Positions 8,901-17,597 of a stretch of DNA of 38,713 nucleotides are shown here, piece by piece. Each line of letters begins with the position of its first letter. The first letter of the stretch is position 1. The DNA is from Acidovorax facilis. GTDB taxonomy: Bacteria > Pseudomonadota > Gammaproteobacteria > Burkholderiales > Burkholderiaceae_C. The position numbers were made by a program, and so were the translations under genes. Where the stretch lies: NCBI RefSeq assembly GCF_023913775.1, contig NZ_JAMXAX010000043.1, positions 1 to 38,713 of the forward strand. Direction: 5' to 3'. The notes under the pieces were generated by a model. It was given only the letters and a program-made list of their open reading frames with translations. It was not told the DNA's origin and searched no databases.

Positions 8901-8970
8901 CTGCGAGCGCATCCACCACCGCCTGCGCGTGGTGGTGATCGCTTTCGATCAGCAGGATGGAGATGGGCAT
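5917..8970 (-). CDS. Multi-sensor GGDEF-EAL cyclic-di-GMP protein with degenerate receiver domain
   Basis: A 1017-residue protein without an obvious membrane segment. In order: a receiver-like domain (about 1-120) beginning [11 protein letters not shown], a GAF domain (about 150-330), two PAS domains (about 345-590), GGDEF (about 600-760) and EAL (about 770-1010). GGDEF is intact, with the RxxD inhibitory site exactly five residues upstream ([14 protein letters not shown]). EAL motifs are intact: [35 protein letters not shown]. So both synthesis and hydrolysis of c-di-GMP look possible. The receiver lacks the usual phosphoacceptor Asp (RPDIVLAAQ) and the conserved Lys, so it is probably not phosphorylated. 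The start at 8970 is chosen because upstream codons do not continue a domain. The gene stands alone, divergent from apt. Confidence 0.93.
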   Translation of the reverse strand: MPISILLIESDHHHAQAVVDALADPWSGWRVDVAQSLAQARDHLEHSRPDIVLAAQRSVDGSAFDLLRLLDGVPAMIIVRKGAETHAAQALRHGFDDYAVQDPALDYLLTLPAQIDAVLERSSSARARLVAEAMLTRQHRLLQAISLAQAMFIASSGPRAAFEALLKELMSLTQSAFGLVGQVQRAADGHPFLRVHAMTDISWDEASHALYAQHAEEGMVFDNLRSLVGAALVSGEPVLTNDARHDTRSAGTPPGHPPLHTYLGLPIHAAGELVAMVGLANRPEGYSAADVQFLQPLLNTVGQLEMARRAELARSAVEVELARTSALLAEKTRALEGTLASVSQGITNVDAEGRIRVYNRRYLELLDLPESLLAAQPKVEDVVRFQTERGDFGTGFELIEPTARNYVASEYAAHGGKLTMPDTYVRRTHNGRYIEVRTRALEPGGRVRTFTDVTDYLSTLEALRLSESRWRSLTHLSSDWYWEQDAQFRFVRLDGNPYNDAGVPDEMHYGRTRWELPNTFVSEGQWREHRRQLEAHEVFHDFEMQRLTEDGKPVWVSISGEPIFDGAGQFTGYRGVARDITERKLAEAEIQRLAFYDELTGLPNRRLLMDRLDRAANACAREGCHGALLFLDLDNFKGINDTMGHEWGDRLLVQVGGRIGACVRATDTVARLGGDEFVVVLQGLHAEVDVAAAEAEAVAQKVLAALNEPYVVQNSEVHSTPSIGIALFRGVQLPVQELLQRADLAMYQAKAQGRNTLCFFDPAMQAAASARSALEGDMRQGILRNEFLLHYQPVVDEAGKVLGAEALVRWNHPQRGMVPPGDFIPLAEQTGLILALGRQVLTMACRQLALWATAPHTADWTVAVNVSAQEFRQPGFADEVLSVLRDCGADPAHLKLELTESLLLHDVEDSILKMQALRTLGVGFSLDDFGTGYSSLSYLKRLPLDQLKIDQSFVRDVLTDPNDATIACTIITLAHSLGLDVVAEGVETEGQRAFLLRNGCQQFQGYLFGRPGPAELL

Positions 8971-9164
8971 GGCCGATCGGCGTTGTGGAGTGGTCCAACG
9001 GGGGGCGTTACCAAGGGTGTAACAGCACGGAAACATTATGGGGGCTTGCAGCGCTCCGGGCACACCCCCAGGGCACCCCCCCCCGGCTGGATACACTTTG
9101 CCCCACAACGGCCTTTGGCCTGCGCACGTTTGCGCGTGCAGCCTTTCTTTACCCCCTCGACCCC

Positions 9165-9719
9165 ATGCAGCCACTTAGCGTCAACGAATACCTCCGCCAG
9201 CACATCCGCACCGTACCCGACTGGCCCGCGCCCGGGGTGCAGTTCCGGGACATCACCCCGCTGCTGCAGGACCCCAAGGTGTTCCGCGTGCTGATCGACG
9301 CCTTTGTGCACCGCTACCTGGACAAGGCGCTGCGCCCGGATGTGGTGGCCGGGCTGGATGCACGCGGCTTCATCCTGGGTGCCGTGGTGGCCTATGAACT
9401 CAACGTGGGTTTTGTGCCCATCCGCAAGAAGGGCAAGCTACCCTTCACCACGGTAGAGGAAACCTATGAACTTGAATACGGCAGCGCCACGGTGGAACTG
9501 CACACCGACGCCGTAAAGGCAGGCGACCGCGTGCTGCTGATCGATGACCTCATTGCCACGGGCGGCACGATGATGGCGGGCCGCAAGCTGCTGGAGAAAC
9601 TGGGCGCGACGGTGACCGAGGGCGCCGCCATCGTGGACCTGCCCGAGCTGGGAGGCTCCAAACGGCTGCGCGAATCCGGCCTGCCGCTGTACACGCTGGT
9701 GGACTTCGAGGGCCACTGA
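9165..9719 (+). CDS. apt: Adenine phosphoribosyltransferase
   Basis: 184 residues, the usual length. Converts adenine and PRPP to AMP in purine salvage. Family marks: [21 protein letters not shown] near the N-terminus, the ARGFILG segment, [17 protein letters not shown], and the PRPP-binding loop [13 protein letters not shown]. The frame is open far upstream, but the ATG at 9165 ([12 protein letters not shown]) gives the standard N-terminus. No clear ribosome-binding site is seen. The upstream 194-base gap to the divergent GGDEF-EAL gene holds C-rich sequence with no element I can support. Confidence 0.95.
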   Translation: MQPLSVNEYLRQHIRTVPDWPAPGVQFRDITPLLQDPKVFRVLIDAFVHRYLDKALRPDVVAGLDARGFILGAVVAYELNVGFVPIRKKGKLPFTTVEETYELEYGSATVELHTDAVKAGDRVLLIDDLIATGGTMMAGRKLLEKLGATVTEGAAIVDLPELGGSKRLRESGLPLYTLVDFEGH

Positions 9720-9759
9720 TCACGGCCGCCCAGAGTCCGACGAGCTGCGGCCCGCAGGG

Positions 9760-10677
9760 TCAGTTCAGCTCGCCGTACTGGGTGCTGCTCAGGTCCGGGG
9801 CCGGGCCATCGGACCCGGGCATTTCGGTGTCTTCAAACCCCGTGGGCTGCGAAGGCGGCAACAAAGGCCCCGAACGCACAGGCACACCGGGCTTGGCCGC
9901 TGCCAGCGGCACTGCGGCGGTGGTACCTGCCGCCGAGGCCAGGGCGCGCTTGAACGCCGCCACTTCGTCCGCCTCGATGGGTTCGTACCGTGGTGCTGGG
10001 CGTGGTGCGGCGGCGGGCGCAGTGGGCGCTGCAGCAGGCGCAACCGCCGGAGCAGCCAGGGGAGGGCGCAGTGGCGCGGGGGCCGTGGCGGCGGCTGTCG
10101 GCACGGGCGCCACCGGACGAGCCGGGGTGGCCACCACCGGAGCGGGTGCCGTAGCCACCGGAACCGGCCGCCGGGCCAGCGGTGGTGCTGCCTGCAGGGA
10201 AGCCCCCTGGGGCGCAACCCCCTTCTGGGGGATACCCACTGCCACGTGGTCATTGATGCGCCAGTACACGGCGGTTACCAGGATGTCGTAGCGGGTTTTG
10301 GCCGTCTGGGCAATCAGCGCCTCGATTTCGGACAGGCGCACAGTTTCTCCACCGTATTCACGCGCCAGGTCCATCATGACCAGAAACTGGCGCCCCCGCT
10401 GGTCCAGCGACAGCACCTTGAACTTGTAGCTGGCCGACAGCACACCGGCCCGCACCATCGCGTCGCGGACCACCGTGTAGAGCAGCTCGCGGCGCTCCAT
10501 GCGTTCGTTCTTGCGGTTGGCGGCGTGCTCGGGAGGCAGGGGCTCCACCAGCGGTTTGCCCTGGCGGCCTGGCGAGAGCGGTACCGTGGCATCGGCATTC
10601 AACAGGCCCGACGGTTCGGCCATGGGCCGGGGTTTGGGGGGAGCAGGTTTGCGGCTAAACCAACTGAACAGAGACAT
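9760..10677 (-). CDS. Uncharacterised protein with Ala/Pro-rich C-terminal half
   Basis: 305 residues, family not recognised. The N-terminus MSLFSWFSRKPAPPKP is followed by a conserved-looking alpha/beta region of about residues 50-140 (RRELLYTVVRDAMVRAGVLS, YKFKVLSLDQRGRQF, LSEIEALIAQTAKTRYDILV). The next ~120 residues are low-complexity Ala/Pro/Val, and a short acidic segment near the C-terminus contains YEPIEADEVAAFKRAL. No signal peptide or clear membrane segment. The ATG at 10677 was chosen over an upstream GTG-type start because the upstream residues are Cys/His-rich noise typical of non-coding frames. The gene converges on apt with a 40-base gap. Confidence 0.75.
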   Translation of the reverse strand: MSLFSWFSRKPAPPKPRPMAEPSGLLNADATVPLSPGRQGKPLVEPLPPEHAANRKNERMERRELLYTVVRDAMVRAGVLSASYKFKVLSLDQRGRQFLVMMDLAREYGGETVRLSEIEALIAQTAKTRYDILVTAVYWRINDHVAVGIPQKGVAPQGASLQAAPPLARRPVPVATAPAPVVATPARPVAPVPTAAATAPAPLRPPLAAPAVAPAAAPTAPAAAPRPAPRYEPIEADEVAAFKRALASAAGTTAAVPLAAAKPGVPVRSGPLLPPSQPTGFEDTEMPGSDGPAPDLSSTQYGELN

Positions 10678-10787
10678 GGCTTGCTTTCTACGGGACGGCG
10701 CCAGAAAAATCCAAATTGAGTGTAACTTGCTGTACACCCATTCTTGCCCCGCAAAAGCCCGCAGGCCACCACCACATCGGTGGTCTG

Positions 10788-11279
10788 TCAGGTGGCCGCA
10801 ACGCGGCGGCGGCGATTGCCCAGCCGCTTGGCCAGTACCGCACCAGCGGCCATCACCAGACCCAGCGCAATGGCAGGCTGGCGGATGGAAAGTTCGGTGA
10901 AGCGGATGGCGGTCAGGCTCCACAGCTTGCAGGGCGCGCTGGCCTGCACGGTGGCGCTACGGGAGCGGTGCGAGAAAAACGCACCTTCGCCCACCACGGA
11001 GCCTGCCCCGACGATCGCCAGACGCAAGCGCTCTTTTTCGTCCTGGTAGTGCACGCTCAGGCTGCCGCTTTCCACCAGGTACAAGGTGCGGTCTGTAGCG
11101 CCCTGGGTGAACAACACCTGTCCGGCGGGCATGACCACGGGCAGAAGGTAAGACGAGAGGATGTCCCACTGCGCCTGGGTCAGCGGGTTGGTCATGCTGT
11201 CGTCGGCACTGGCCTGTGCGATAGCATCGATCAGACCTTGCAGGTCTACCTTGGAAACAACAGGCGTGGGAACATTCAT
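10788..11279 (-). CDS. Stand-alone cyclic nucleotide-binding domain protein (Crp/Fnr-type sensor without HTH)
   Basis: 163 residues. A cNMP-binding fold covers about residues 38-140: LPVVMPAGQVLFTQGATDRTLYLVESGSLSV, then a phosphate-binding-cassette-like stretch VVGEGAFFSHRSRSATVQA. The C-terminus (about 135-163) is a hydrophobic helix LGLVMAAGAVLAKRLG ending in NRRRRVAAT, with no winged-helix DNA-binding domain. It may be a regulatory or membrane-associated sensor; ligand unknown. It lies between the uncharacterised gene and mnmE, all leftward, with about 110-145 bases on each side. A small hairpin ACCAC-ATCG-GTGGT lies just downstream (10771-10784) without a good T run. Confidence 0.8.
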   Translation of the reverse strand: MNVPTPVVSKVDLQGLIDAIAQASADDSMTNPLTQAQWDILSSYLLPVVMPAGQVLFTQGATDRTLYLVESGSLSVHYQDEKERLRLAIVGAGSVVGEGAFFSHRSRSATVQASAPCKLWSLTAIRFTELSIRQPAIALGLVMAAGAVLAKRLGNRRRRVAAT

Positions 11280-11422
11280 GGTTTGCCGAAAGTACCCTTG
11301 TTACAGATTGCGCACAAGCGCTGTTTACGTCCATTTACAACATAAGCGACAGGCGGCGGCCTGTGCGCCCTGGTCGGATGCAAACCCGTTCAACCTGCGC
11401 GAGCAGCGGCCCTTCTGCGGGC

Positions 11423-12847
11423 CTATTTGCCAATACAAAAACTGGAAAAAATGACACCCAGCAGGTCGTCCGAGCTGAACTCGCCGGTGATGGCGCTGAG
11501 GGCATTCTGAGCCAAACGCAGCTCTTCGGCCAACAGGTCGAGCGCCGGCCCCTGAGCCTGCAGTTGATCGGCCGCCTCCTGCAGGTGAGCCCCCACGGCC
11601 TGCAGTGCCTCCACATGCCGGGCGCGGGCAATGTAGAGGCCTTCCGGCGCGGACTGCCAGCCGGCTACTTCCAGAAGCAGGCGCCGCAGGCCATCCAGCC
11701 CCTCGCCCGTCCGGGCAGACAGGTGCACGCCAGGCCGGGCGTTTTCACCCGCCGCCGCAGCCGCCCCTGGCGCCCGGTCGAGCTTGTTCCAGACGTCAAT
11801 CACGGGAATGCTCTTGGGCATTTTTTGGGCCATCGCGTTTGCTATATCGGCGTCACCAGCTATGTATTCAGGAGCATCCGCACGCTCCAGGTCATGCAGG
11901 AACAGCACCGCGTCGGCCCCGGCAATCTCGTCCCAGGCGCGGGCGATGCCGATGCGCTCCACCTCGTCCTCGCTGTCGCGCAGGCCGGCGGTGTCGATGA
12001 TGTGCAGGGGCACACCTTCGATCTGGATGGTCTGCTGCACCTTGTCGCGGGTGGTGCCTGCAATGGGGGTGACGATGGCCAGTTCGGCCCCCGCCAGCGC
12101 GTTGAGCAACGAGCTTTTACCGGCATTGGGCTGGCCTGCGATCACCACCTTGATGCCCTCGCGCAGCAGCGCGCCCTGGCGCGCCCGCTGCATCACAGAG
12201 GCCAATGTTTGCTGCAAATTCGATAGCTGTCCATGCGCATCTGCCTTGCGCAGGAAGTCGATTTCTTCCTCAGGGAAGTCCAGCGTGGCCTCCACCAGCA
12301 TGCGCAGGTGGATGAGGGCATCACGCAGGCCATGGATCTCGGCCGAAAAAGCCCCGGTCAGCGAGCGGCTGGCGCTGCGGGCAGCCGCCTCGGTGCTGGC
12401 GTCGATCAGGTCGGCAATCGCCTCGGCCTGGGCCAGGTCGATCTTGTCGTTCAGGAAGGCTCGTTCGGTGAACTCGCCCGGCTGGGCGACGCGCAAGCCG
12501 CGCAGATTGGGCTGGCCGGTAGCGGGGTCGGTGGCGGCACCCGCCTCCAGGCAGCGTGCCAGCAGCAGTTGCAGCACCACCGGGCCGCCGTGGGCCTGCA
12601 GCTCCAGCACATCTTCGCCGGTGTAGCTGTGCGGGCCGGGAAAGTACAGCGCCAGCCCCTGGTCGATGGCCTGGCCCTGCGCATCGCGAAAGGGCAGGTA
12701 GGTGGCCTCGCGGGGCTTGAGGGTGCGCCCGCAAACCGCCTGCACCAGCGCATCCAACCCGCGCCCTGACACGCGCACGATGCCGACAGCCCCACGCCCC
12801 GGGGCGGTGGCGATGGCGACGATGGGGTCTTGGTGGCGGGCAAGCAT
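11423..12847 (-). CDS. mnmE: tRNA uridine-5-carboxymethylaminomethyl(34) synthesis GTPase MnmE
   Basis: 474 residues. Works with MnmG to modify wobble U34 of several tRNAs. The N-terminal folate-binding domain ([42 protein letters not shown]) leads into the helical domain, with the GTPase inserted near residues 220-385: [12 protein letters not shown] (G1), TTRD (G2), DTAG (G3), NKLD (G4), SAR (G5). The C-terminus ends in the diagnostic FCIGK. Start [14 protein letters not shown] at 12847 matches family length. It follows yidC in the leftward origin-proximal cluster, separated by repeat R3. Confidence 0.96.
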   Translation of the reverse strand: MLARHQDPIVAIATAPGRGAVGIVRVSGRGLDALVQAVCGRTLKPREATYLPFRDAQGQAIDQGLALYFPGPHSYTGEDVLELQAHGGPVVLQLLLARCLEAGAATDPATGQPNLRGLRVAQPGEFTERAFLNDKIDLAQAEAIADLIDASTEAAARSASRSLTGAFSAEIHGLRDALIHLRMLVEATLDFPEEEIDFLRKADAHGQLSNLQQTLASVMQRARQGALLREGIKVVIAGQPNAGKSSLLNALAGAELAIVTPIAGTTRDKVQQTIQIEGVPLHIIDTAGLRDSEDEVERIGIARAWDEIAGADAVLFLHDLERADAPEYIAGDADIANAMAQKMPKSIPVIDVWNKLDRAPGAAAAAGENARPGVHLSARTGEGLDGLRRLLLEVAGWQSAPEGLYIARARHVEALQAVGAHLQEAADQLQAQGPALDLLAEELRLAQNALSAITGEFSSDDLLGVIFSSFCIGK

Positions 12848-12891
12848 GTGCGGCGATGTTGGGAAGAGAGCGCCAAAAATTGGCGCGGCCC

Positions 12892-12994
12892 AAGCGCGAG
12901 ACACCGCGCAAGGGCCGCCCCGCCGCGCTGGTGTCGTCCCCCTTCCCGCGCGCAGCGCGAGAGAAAGGGGGAAGCGGCGCAGCCGCTCAGGGGG
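12892..12994 (-). repeat. Dispersed 3'-flanking repeat, copy R3 (full length)
   Basis: On the minus strand CCCCCTGAG starts at the base directly after the TAA of yidC (12995-12997). It continues CGCTTCCCCCTTTCTCTCG, then a GCGCTGCGCGC block, GGGAAGGGGGACGA and GGGGCGGCCCTTGC, closely matching R2. Just beyond it a perfect hairpin GCGCCAA-AAA-TTGGCGC (12870-12886) lies upstream of mnmE. Confidence 0.87.
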
Positions 12995-14704
12995 TTACTT
13001 AAATTTTGGCAGGTTGAACTGCGGTGGAACGCCCATGCGGGTGTTGATGAGCCATTGCTGCGCAATCGACAGGATGTTGTTGGTCAGCCAGTACAGCACC
13101 AGGCCGGCCGGGAAGAAGAAGAACATTACGCTGAAGATCAGCGGCATGAACCACATCATCTTGGCCTGCATCGGGTCTGGCGGCGCGGGGTTCAGGGCTG
13201 TCTGCAGCAGCGAGCTGGCCGTCATCAGCAAAGGCAGGATGAAGAACGGGTCAGGCGTGGACAGGTCGTGAATCCAGCCGATCCAGGGCGCGTTACGCAT
13301 TTCCACGCTGGACAGCAGCACCCAGTACAGCGCAATGAACACGGGGATCTGGATCATGATGGGGAAGCAGCCGCCCATGGGGTTGACCTTTTCCTCGCGG
13401 TAGATGCGCATCATTTCCTGCTGCATCTGCTGCGGCTTGTCCTTCAGGCGCTCGCGCATCTCCATGATCTTGGGGTTGATGGCCTTCATCTTGGCCATGC
13501 TGGCGTAGGCCTTGGCATTGAGCCAGTAAAACGCGATCTTGAGCAGCAACACCAGCGCCACGATGGACCAGCCCCAGTTGTTCAGCAGCTTGTGCAGCTG
13601 GTCCAGCAGCCAGTACAGCGGCTTGGACAGGATGGTGAGCCAGCCGTAGTCCTTGACCAGTTCCAGGCCGGGGTACAGCTTTTCCATCATCGTTTCGACC
13701 TGCGGGCCAGCGAACAGGCGCGCATCGATGGTCTTGGTGGCACCGGGCTCAATGGCGCCCAGCGAGGTCAGCATGCCCACGGAGTACAGGTTGGTGTCCA
13801 CCTTGCGGGTGAAGGGCTCGCGCTGCACACCGTCGGCCAGCAGCCATGCTGTAGCGAAGTAATGCTGCACCATGGCCACGTAGCCGTTGGGCGAGTCCTT
13901 GGGGATATCGATCTTGCCGTTGTCGATGTCCTTGAACTCGATCTTCTGGTACTTCTTGGCGTCGGTGTAGACGGCCGGGCCGGTGAAGGTGGAGTAGAAC
14001 GACGACTCTCCGGGAGGCTTGTTGCCATCGCGCACCAATTGCAGGTACAGCTGGGGCGACACCGCCGCGCTGCCCGTATTGACGATGTCGTGCTTGACCG
14101 CGATGTCATAGGCGCCACGCTTGATGGTCCAGGTCTTGACCAGCTTCACGCCGCCCTGTGCAGGCGATTCGAAGCGAACGCTGATTTCATCTTCACCGTC
14201 CTTGAGTTCACGCGGGCCGGGCACCACGGTCATGGCAGTCTTGTGGGTGGGGAACGTGCCACCGATCAGGCCGGTTTGCGCCACATAAACGCGCTGGGCG
14301 CTTTCGTCCAGCAACAGGAAATTGCGGGCCTTGTCGGCCATGTCAATGTGCTTGAGCAGCTCGGCATGCGTGAGCGAGCCGCCTTCGCTGTCAAACACCA
14401 GGCGATACAGGTCGGTCTTGACTTCGATGCGCTCGCGGGCGGCAGGTGCTGCCGCAGCAGCCGCTGGCTGGCCAGGCACGGCAGAAGCCCCCGTCGCTGC
14501 AGCGGCCACGGGTGCACTCGTGGAAGGCACGCTGGCTGCGCCGGTCGCGCCCGACGCAGCGCCGACAGCGGCGGGTGCCGTCACTGCGGGCGTGGTGGGG
14601 AAAAAGGTGGCCTTGTTGCCGTTGTGCAGCTGCCACTTGTCCCACAGCAGAACCATGGAAAAGCCAAAAATCACCCACAGGATGGTGCGGCGAATGTCGT
14701 TCAT
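12995..14704 (-). CDS. yidC: Membrane protein insertase YidC
   Basis: 569 residues. Inserts proteins into the inner membrane alone or with SecYEG. N-terminal membrane segment (about 7-22, ILWVIFGFSMVLLW), an Ala-rich linker (about 35-85), a large periplasmic P1 domain (about 90-350) and the conserved C-terminal hydrophobic core beginning GWSIVALVLLLKIAFYWLNAKAYAS, with MGGCFPIMIQIPVFIALYWVL and FPAGLVLYWLTNNILSIAQQ. The ATG overlaps the yidD stop (ATGA at 14704-14701), implying translational coupling. AAAGAAG lies just upstream as a ribosome-binding site. Confidence 0.97.
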   Translation of the reverse strand: MNDIRRTILWVIFGFSMVLLWDKWQLHNGNKATFFPTTPAVTAPAAVGAASGATGAASVPSTSAPVAAAATGASAVPGQPAAAAAAPAARERIEVKTDLYRLVFDSEGGSLTHAELLKHIDMADKARNFLLLDESAQRVYVAQTGLIGGTFPTHKTAMTVVPGPRELKDGEDEISVRFESPAQGGVKLVKTWTIKRGAYDIAVKHDIVNTGSAAVSPQLYLQLVRDGNKPPGESSFYSTFTGPAVYTDAKKYQKIEFKDIDNGKIDIPKDSPNGYVAMVQHYFATAWLLADGVQREPFTRKVDTNLYSVGMLTSLGAIEPGATKTIDARLFAGPQVETMMEKLYPGLELVKDYGWLTILSKPLYWLLDQLHKLLNNWGWSIVALVLLLKIAFYWLNAKAYASMAKMKAINPKIMEMRERLKDKPQQMQQEMMRIYREEKVNPMGGCFPIMIQIPVFIALYWVLLSSVEMRNAPWIGWIHDLSTPDPFFILPLLMTASSLLQTALNPAPPDPMQAKMMWFMPLIFSVMFFFFPAGLVLYWLTNNILSIAQQWLINTRMGVPPQFNLPKFK

Positions 14705-14997
14705 GAAGACTTCTTTGGTGAGGATGGTTGGGTGTTGGAAGGATGAAGCCGCGAGAAAAGCCGCATGCTGCGCGGCAATTGTTGCGGGACCGGGTCATGG
14801 CCCCCGTCACACCAGGGGTGGCAGCGTACCAGCCTGCGCACCGTGAGATAGCTGCCCGCCGCAGCGCCATGCTGCTCCAGCGCCTGCAGCGAATAGGCCG
14901 AGCAGGTCGGTTCAAACCGGCACGACGAACCCAGCCAAGGGCTCAGGAACAGCCGGTAGCCCTTGACGACACCGATCAAGAGGCGCTGCATCAGCAT
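14701..14997 (-). CDS. yidD: Membrane protein insertion efficiency factor YidD
   Basis: 98 residues. A small membrane-associated protein with the family motif SPWLGSSCRFEPTCSAYSLQALEQHG and RCHPWCDGGHDPVP. The function is thought to be support of YidC-dependent insertion. Starts at ATG 14997 or, two codons later, at 14991, where TGATG overlaps the rnpA stop. It also overlaps yidC by four bases, so rnpA, yidD and yidC form a tightly coupled run. Confidence 0.94.
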   Translation of the reverse strand: MLMQRLLIGVVKGYRLFLSPWLGSSCRFEPTCSAYSLQALEQHGAAAGSYLTVRRLVRCHPWCDGGHDPVPQQLPRSMRLFSRLHPSNTQPSSPKKSS

Positions 14998-15506
14998 GGC
15001 ACCACCGGCTCTGCAACACCGCCTTGTTGCTGCGCGGGGGAAGCAGCACCGGCCCCACCTGCACGCCGTGCGGCGTAGCCAAACAGCTGCAACAGCTCTG
15101 CCCGCACCGCCTGCTTGAGCTGGTCGGACGTAGCGCTCACGAACTGCTTGCGGTCAAACGCCGTGCGCAGACGCACCACATGGGCGGCCTGCGGGAGCCG
15201 CGCTTCAAACGTGGCGCCCACGGTGTAGATCTGTCGCTTGATGGTGTTGCGCGTCACCGCGCGGCGCGCCCAGCGCTTGGGCACCATGGCACCCAGCCAG
15301 ACGCCCTGCACGGCAAACAGGGCCTGCGGCCCTTGCTGTTGTGGCAAGGAGCCGGGCCCTGTGGGTAAAGCAGCACTGGCTTGGCGGTCAGCCGCAGCAC
15401 CTTCGGCATCCAGCACCAGACGGTGCAGCACAAAATGCGCTGTACGGGAGACAGTGCCCCCCGCCATGGTGGCCTGGAACTGCGGACGCGTTTTCAGCCT
15501 GTGCAT
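14991..15506 (-). CDS. rnpA: Ribonuclease P protein component
   Basis: 171 residues, longer than the roughly 120 of many RnpA proteins. Core motifs are LKTRPQFQATMAGG near the N-terminus, LGAMVPKRWARRAVTRNTIKRQIY (the RNR-type helix, here RNTIKRQ), and RLRTAFDRKQF. The extra length is an Ala/Gln/Pro-rich insertion at about residues 34-55 and a Gly/Ala/Gln-rich C-terminal tail. The start at 15506 gives MHRLKTRPQF; codons upstream are not RnpA-like. It lies 73 bases downstream of rpmH, as in nearly all bacteria. Confidence 0.93.
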   Translation of the reverse strand: MHRLKTRPQFQATMAGGTVSRTAHFVLHRLVLDAEGAAADRQASAALPTGPGSLPQQQGPQALFAVQGVWLGAMVPKRWARRAVTRNTIKRQIYTVGATFEARLPQAAHVVRLRTAFDRKQFVSATSDQLKQAVRAELLQLFGYAARRAGGAGAASPAQQQGGVAEPVVPC

Positions 15507-15579
15507 GCAAGCGCCCCGTTTGGAACCTGGCGGTACAAGCCGGGAACAGGCGGGGAGCAGGCCGTAGACCGTAGCGGCC

Positions 15580-15714
15580 TTAGACGGCCAAGCGCTTGCG
15601 ACCCTTGGCGCGGCGTGCGTTGATAACGGCACGGCCGCCGCGGGTCTTCATGCGGACGAGGAAACCGTGGGTGCGCGCGCGGCGCGTCTTAGAGGGCTGA
15701 TAAGTACGTTTCAT
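15580..15714 (-). CDS. rpmH: 50S ribosomal protein L34
   Basis: 44 codons plus TAA, translated directly from the minus strand. It begins [18 protein letters not shown], includes [13 protein letters not shown] and ends [11 protein letters not shown], a canonical L34. The ribosome-binding site is AAGGAA, 7 bases before the ATG. First gene of the leftward rpmH-rnpA-yidD-yidC run and the left border of the putative origin region. Confidence 0.97.
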   Translation of the reverse strand: MKRTYQPSKTRRARTHGFLVRMKTRGGRAVINARRAKGRKRLAV

Positions 15715-15847
15715 GGTGCTATTCCTTGAGGTTCAGTTCCGGACTGCTGCTCTTGAACCCCCTGCAATCTGCGCAGCCACGCCCTGTACAACAGGACTTT
15801 GGCGGCAGATCCACGGGGCAGAAATAACGGCGCGCCGGGTCAAATCA

Positions 15848-15865
15848 CCCTGAACACATTCAGGG
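15848..15865. other. Perfect hairpin in the origin region
   Basis: CCCTGAA-CACA-TTCAGGG: a 7-base-pair stem with a four-base loop. It sits between two divergent genes, so it is not a 3'-end terminator of either. It may be in the rpmH 5' leader or be a protein-binding palindrome. Confidence 0.6.
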
Positions 15866-15875
15866 AAACCCGAGA

Positions 15876-15969
15876 TTATCGCAGGCTAGCCAGCTGCTGG
15901 CAATGCCTTTTGGATGGCAGGCTTATCACCGGATCACGTTTCGGCTTGTTTTATCGCGGCTTATCACGG
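15876..15969 (+). repeat. Four direct TTATC(G/A)C-type 9-mers in the origin region
   Basis: TTATCGCAG (15876), TTATCACCG (15923), TTATCGCGG (15951) and TTATCACGG (15961), all on the plus strand, the last two exactly ten bases apart. They share TTATC with the DnaA box TTATCCACA but not its CACA end, so they are either weak DnaA sites or sites for another factor. Confidence 0.5.
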
Positions 15970-16036
15970 GTTCTCGGCAACTACGGCTGCGGTTTTCAAT
16001 GGGTACACGCCAGCACCACAGCGCCCCCCTGAACGT

Positions 16037-16045
16037 CTATCAACA
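16037..16045 (+). promoter_or_regulatory. Weak DnaA box (7/9)
   Basis: CTATCAACA differs from TTATCCACA at two positions. Considered only because it is near two better boxes. Confidence 0.35.
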
Positions 16046-16070
16046 CCTCTGACCACCGCAGTTTTCAAAT

Positions 16071-16079
16071 TGTGGATAA
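16071..16079 (-). promoter_or_regulatory. Perfect DnaA box
   Basis: TGTGGATAA is the exact complement of TTATCCACA, within an AT-rich stretch 68 bases upstream of the dnaA start. It could serve initiation, autoregulation of dnaA, or both. Confidence 0.85.
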
Positions 16080-16120
16080 CTATTTGACAAGCTACAATCC
16101 GCCGCCCAGCCCCGTTCCTC

Positions 16121-16129
16121 CTATCCACA
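16121..16129 (+). promoter_or_regulatory. Near-perfect DnaA box (8/9)
   Basis: CTATCCACA has one mismatch to TTATCCACA. It lies 18 bases upstream of the dnaA start codon, in opposite orientation to the perfect box. Confidence 0.7.
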
Positions 16130-16146
16130 ACAAGAATCCCCCTGAA

Positions 16147-17571
16147 ATGATCGAGGAACCCTCCCGCAGCCCCCAACATTCACCCGGTGCAGATGCCGGC
16201 CAGGGCCTGTGGCAAGCCTGCGTAGAGCAACTGGCGCAAGACCTGCCCGAGCAGCAGTTCAACACCTGGATCAAGCCCCTGATTGCCCAGGTGGCCGAAG
16301 ACTTCTCCAAGGTCACCGTGCTGGTGGGCAACCGGTTCAAGCTCGACTGGATCCGGGCACAGTATGCGGGCCGCATCGCCGCTTTGCTCGAAGGCCTGTA
16401 TGGCCAGCCCGTCACCCTGGAGTTAGCGCTCGCTCAGCGGGAATCTGTGGTACGCACTTACGCACGCCCCGCAGCGTCTGAACCATCGAACACCGCAACG
16501 CAGTCCGAACCGCAAACGAGCCATAGCGATGAAGCCTCGGCGGGCGCCTTCCGCAACCGGCTCAATGCAGGCCTCACCTTTGAGACGCTGGTGGAAGGCA
16601 CGGCCAACCGCATGGCGCGCTCGGCCGCCATGCACGTGGCGGGCATGCCCGGCCACCTGTACAACCCGCTGTTTATCTATGGCGGCGTGGGCTTGGGCAA
16701 GACCCACCTGGTGCACGCTGTGGGCAACCGCCTGCTGCAGGACAAGCCCGACGCCAAAGTTCTCTACATCCATGCTGAGCAGTTTGTGTCGGATGTGGTT
16801 AAGGCCTACCAGCGGCGCACCTTTGATGAATTCAAGGAACGCTACCACTCGCTCGACCTGCTGCTGATCGACGATGTGCAGTTCTTCGCCAACAAGGACC
16901 GCACGCAGGAAGAATTTTTCAACGCCTTCGAGGCCCTGCTGGCCAAGAAGTCTCACATCGTGATGACCTCGGACACGTATCCGAAGGGCCTGGCCAACAT
17001 CCACGAGCGGCTGGTGTCGCGCTTCGACTCGGGCCTGACGGTGGCCATCGAGCCACCCGAGCTGGAAATGCGCGTGGCCATCCTGATCAACAAGGCCCGC
17101 GTCGAAGGCACCGAGATGCCCGAAGAAGTGGCATTTTTCGTGGCCAAGAACGTGCGCTCCAACGTTCGCGAGCTCGAAGGCGCGCTGCGCAAGATCCTGG
17201 CTTACTCGCGCTTCAACCAGAAAGAGATTTCCATCCAGCTCGCCCGCGAGGCGCTGCGCGATCTGCTGTCGATCCAGAACCGGCAGATTTCTGTGGAAAA
17301 CATCCAGAAAACGGTGGCTGACTACTACAAGATCAAGGTCGCCGACATGTACAGCAAGAAGCGCCCGGCCAGCATTGCCCGGCCGCGCCAGATTGCGATG
17401 TACCTGGCCAAGGAACTGACGCAAAAGAGTCTTCCCGAGATCGGAGAATTGTTTGGTGGGCGCGACCACACCACCGTTTTGCATGCAGTGCGCAAGATTT
17501 CGGGCGAGCGCCAGCAGCTGACCGAGTTGAACCAGCAGTTACATGTGCTGGAACAGACCCTGAAAGGCTGA
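16147..17571 (+). CDS. dnaA: Chromosomal replication initiator protein DnaA
   Basis: 474 residues. Domain I at the N-terminus ([28 protein letters not shown]), a variable linker (about 100-140), the AAA+ domain beginning [14 protein letters not shown] with Walker [10 protein letters not shown] near residue 178 and Walker [11 protein letters not shown] near 237, then domain IV with the DNA-binding signature [14 protein letters not shown] near the C-terminus. The ATG at 16147 ([10 protein letters not shown]) is chosen; a GTG at 16072 would place the perfect DnaA box inside the coding sequence and add a non-conserved stretch. dnaN follows after 130 bases. Confidence 0.97.
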   Translation: MIEEPSRSPQHSPGADAGQGLWQACVEQLAQDLPEQQFNTWIKPLIAQVAEDFSKVTVLVGNRFKLDWIRAQYAGRIAALLEGLYGQPVTLELALAQRESVVRTYARPAASEPSNTATQSEPQTSHSDEASAGAFRNRLNAGLTFETLVEGTANRMARSAAMHVAGMPGHLYNPLFIYGGVGLGKTHLVHAVGNRLLQDKPDAKVLYIHAEQFVSDVVKAYQRRTFDEFKERYHSLDLLLIDDVQFFANKDRTQEEFFNAFEALLAKKSHIVMTSDTYPKGLANIHERLVSRFDSGLTVAIEPPELEMRVAILINKARVEGTEMPEEVAFFVAKNVRSNVRELEGALRKILAYSRFNQKEISIQLAREALRDLLSIQNRQISVENIQKTVADYYKIKVADMYSKKRPASIARPRQIAMYLAKELTQKSLPEIGELFGGRDHTTVLHAVRKISGERQQLTELNQQLHVLEQTLKG

Positions 17572-17597
17572 TAACCGGTGGGAGAGACCCCGAAAAG

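Larger units (their letters stand above)
15715..16146. other. Putative chromosomal replication origin region (rpmH-dnaA intergenic)
   Basis: A 432-base non-coding gap between divergent rpmH and dnaA, the usual oriC position in many proteobacteria. It holds one perfect DnaA box (16071-16079, minus orientation), a near-perfect box (16121-16129), a 7/9 match (16037-16045), a cluster of TTATC-type sites (15876-15969) and an AT-rich stretch (about 16059-16090) overlapping the perfect box. Only few canonical boxes are present, so part of the origin could lie elsewhere, but no other gap in the window competes. Confidence 0.7.

Noticed and set aside
6535..9294. A 919-codon frame antisense to the GGDEF-EAL gene
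   Set aside because: Shadow of a real gene; composition (His, Gln, Arg, Ala) and lack of motifs mark it as non-coding.
11838..11872. A stretch in mnmE resembling the AGCGCT repeat (AGCTAT blocks)
   Set aside because: Only short blocks match and the order is not kept; the encoded residues look native to MnmE.
16072..16146. A GTG start for dnaA 75 bases upstream
   Set aside because: It would put the perfect DnaA box inside the gene and add a non-conserved Pro/Asn-rich stretch; ATG 16147 gives the standard N-terminus.
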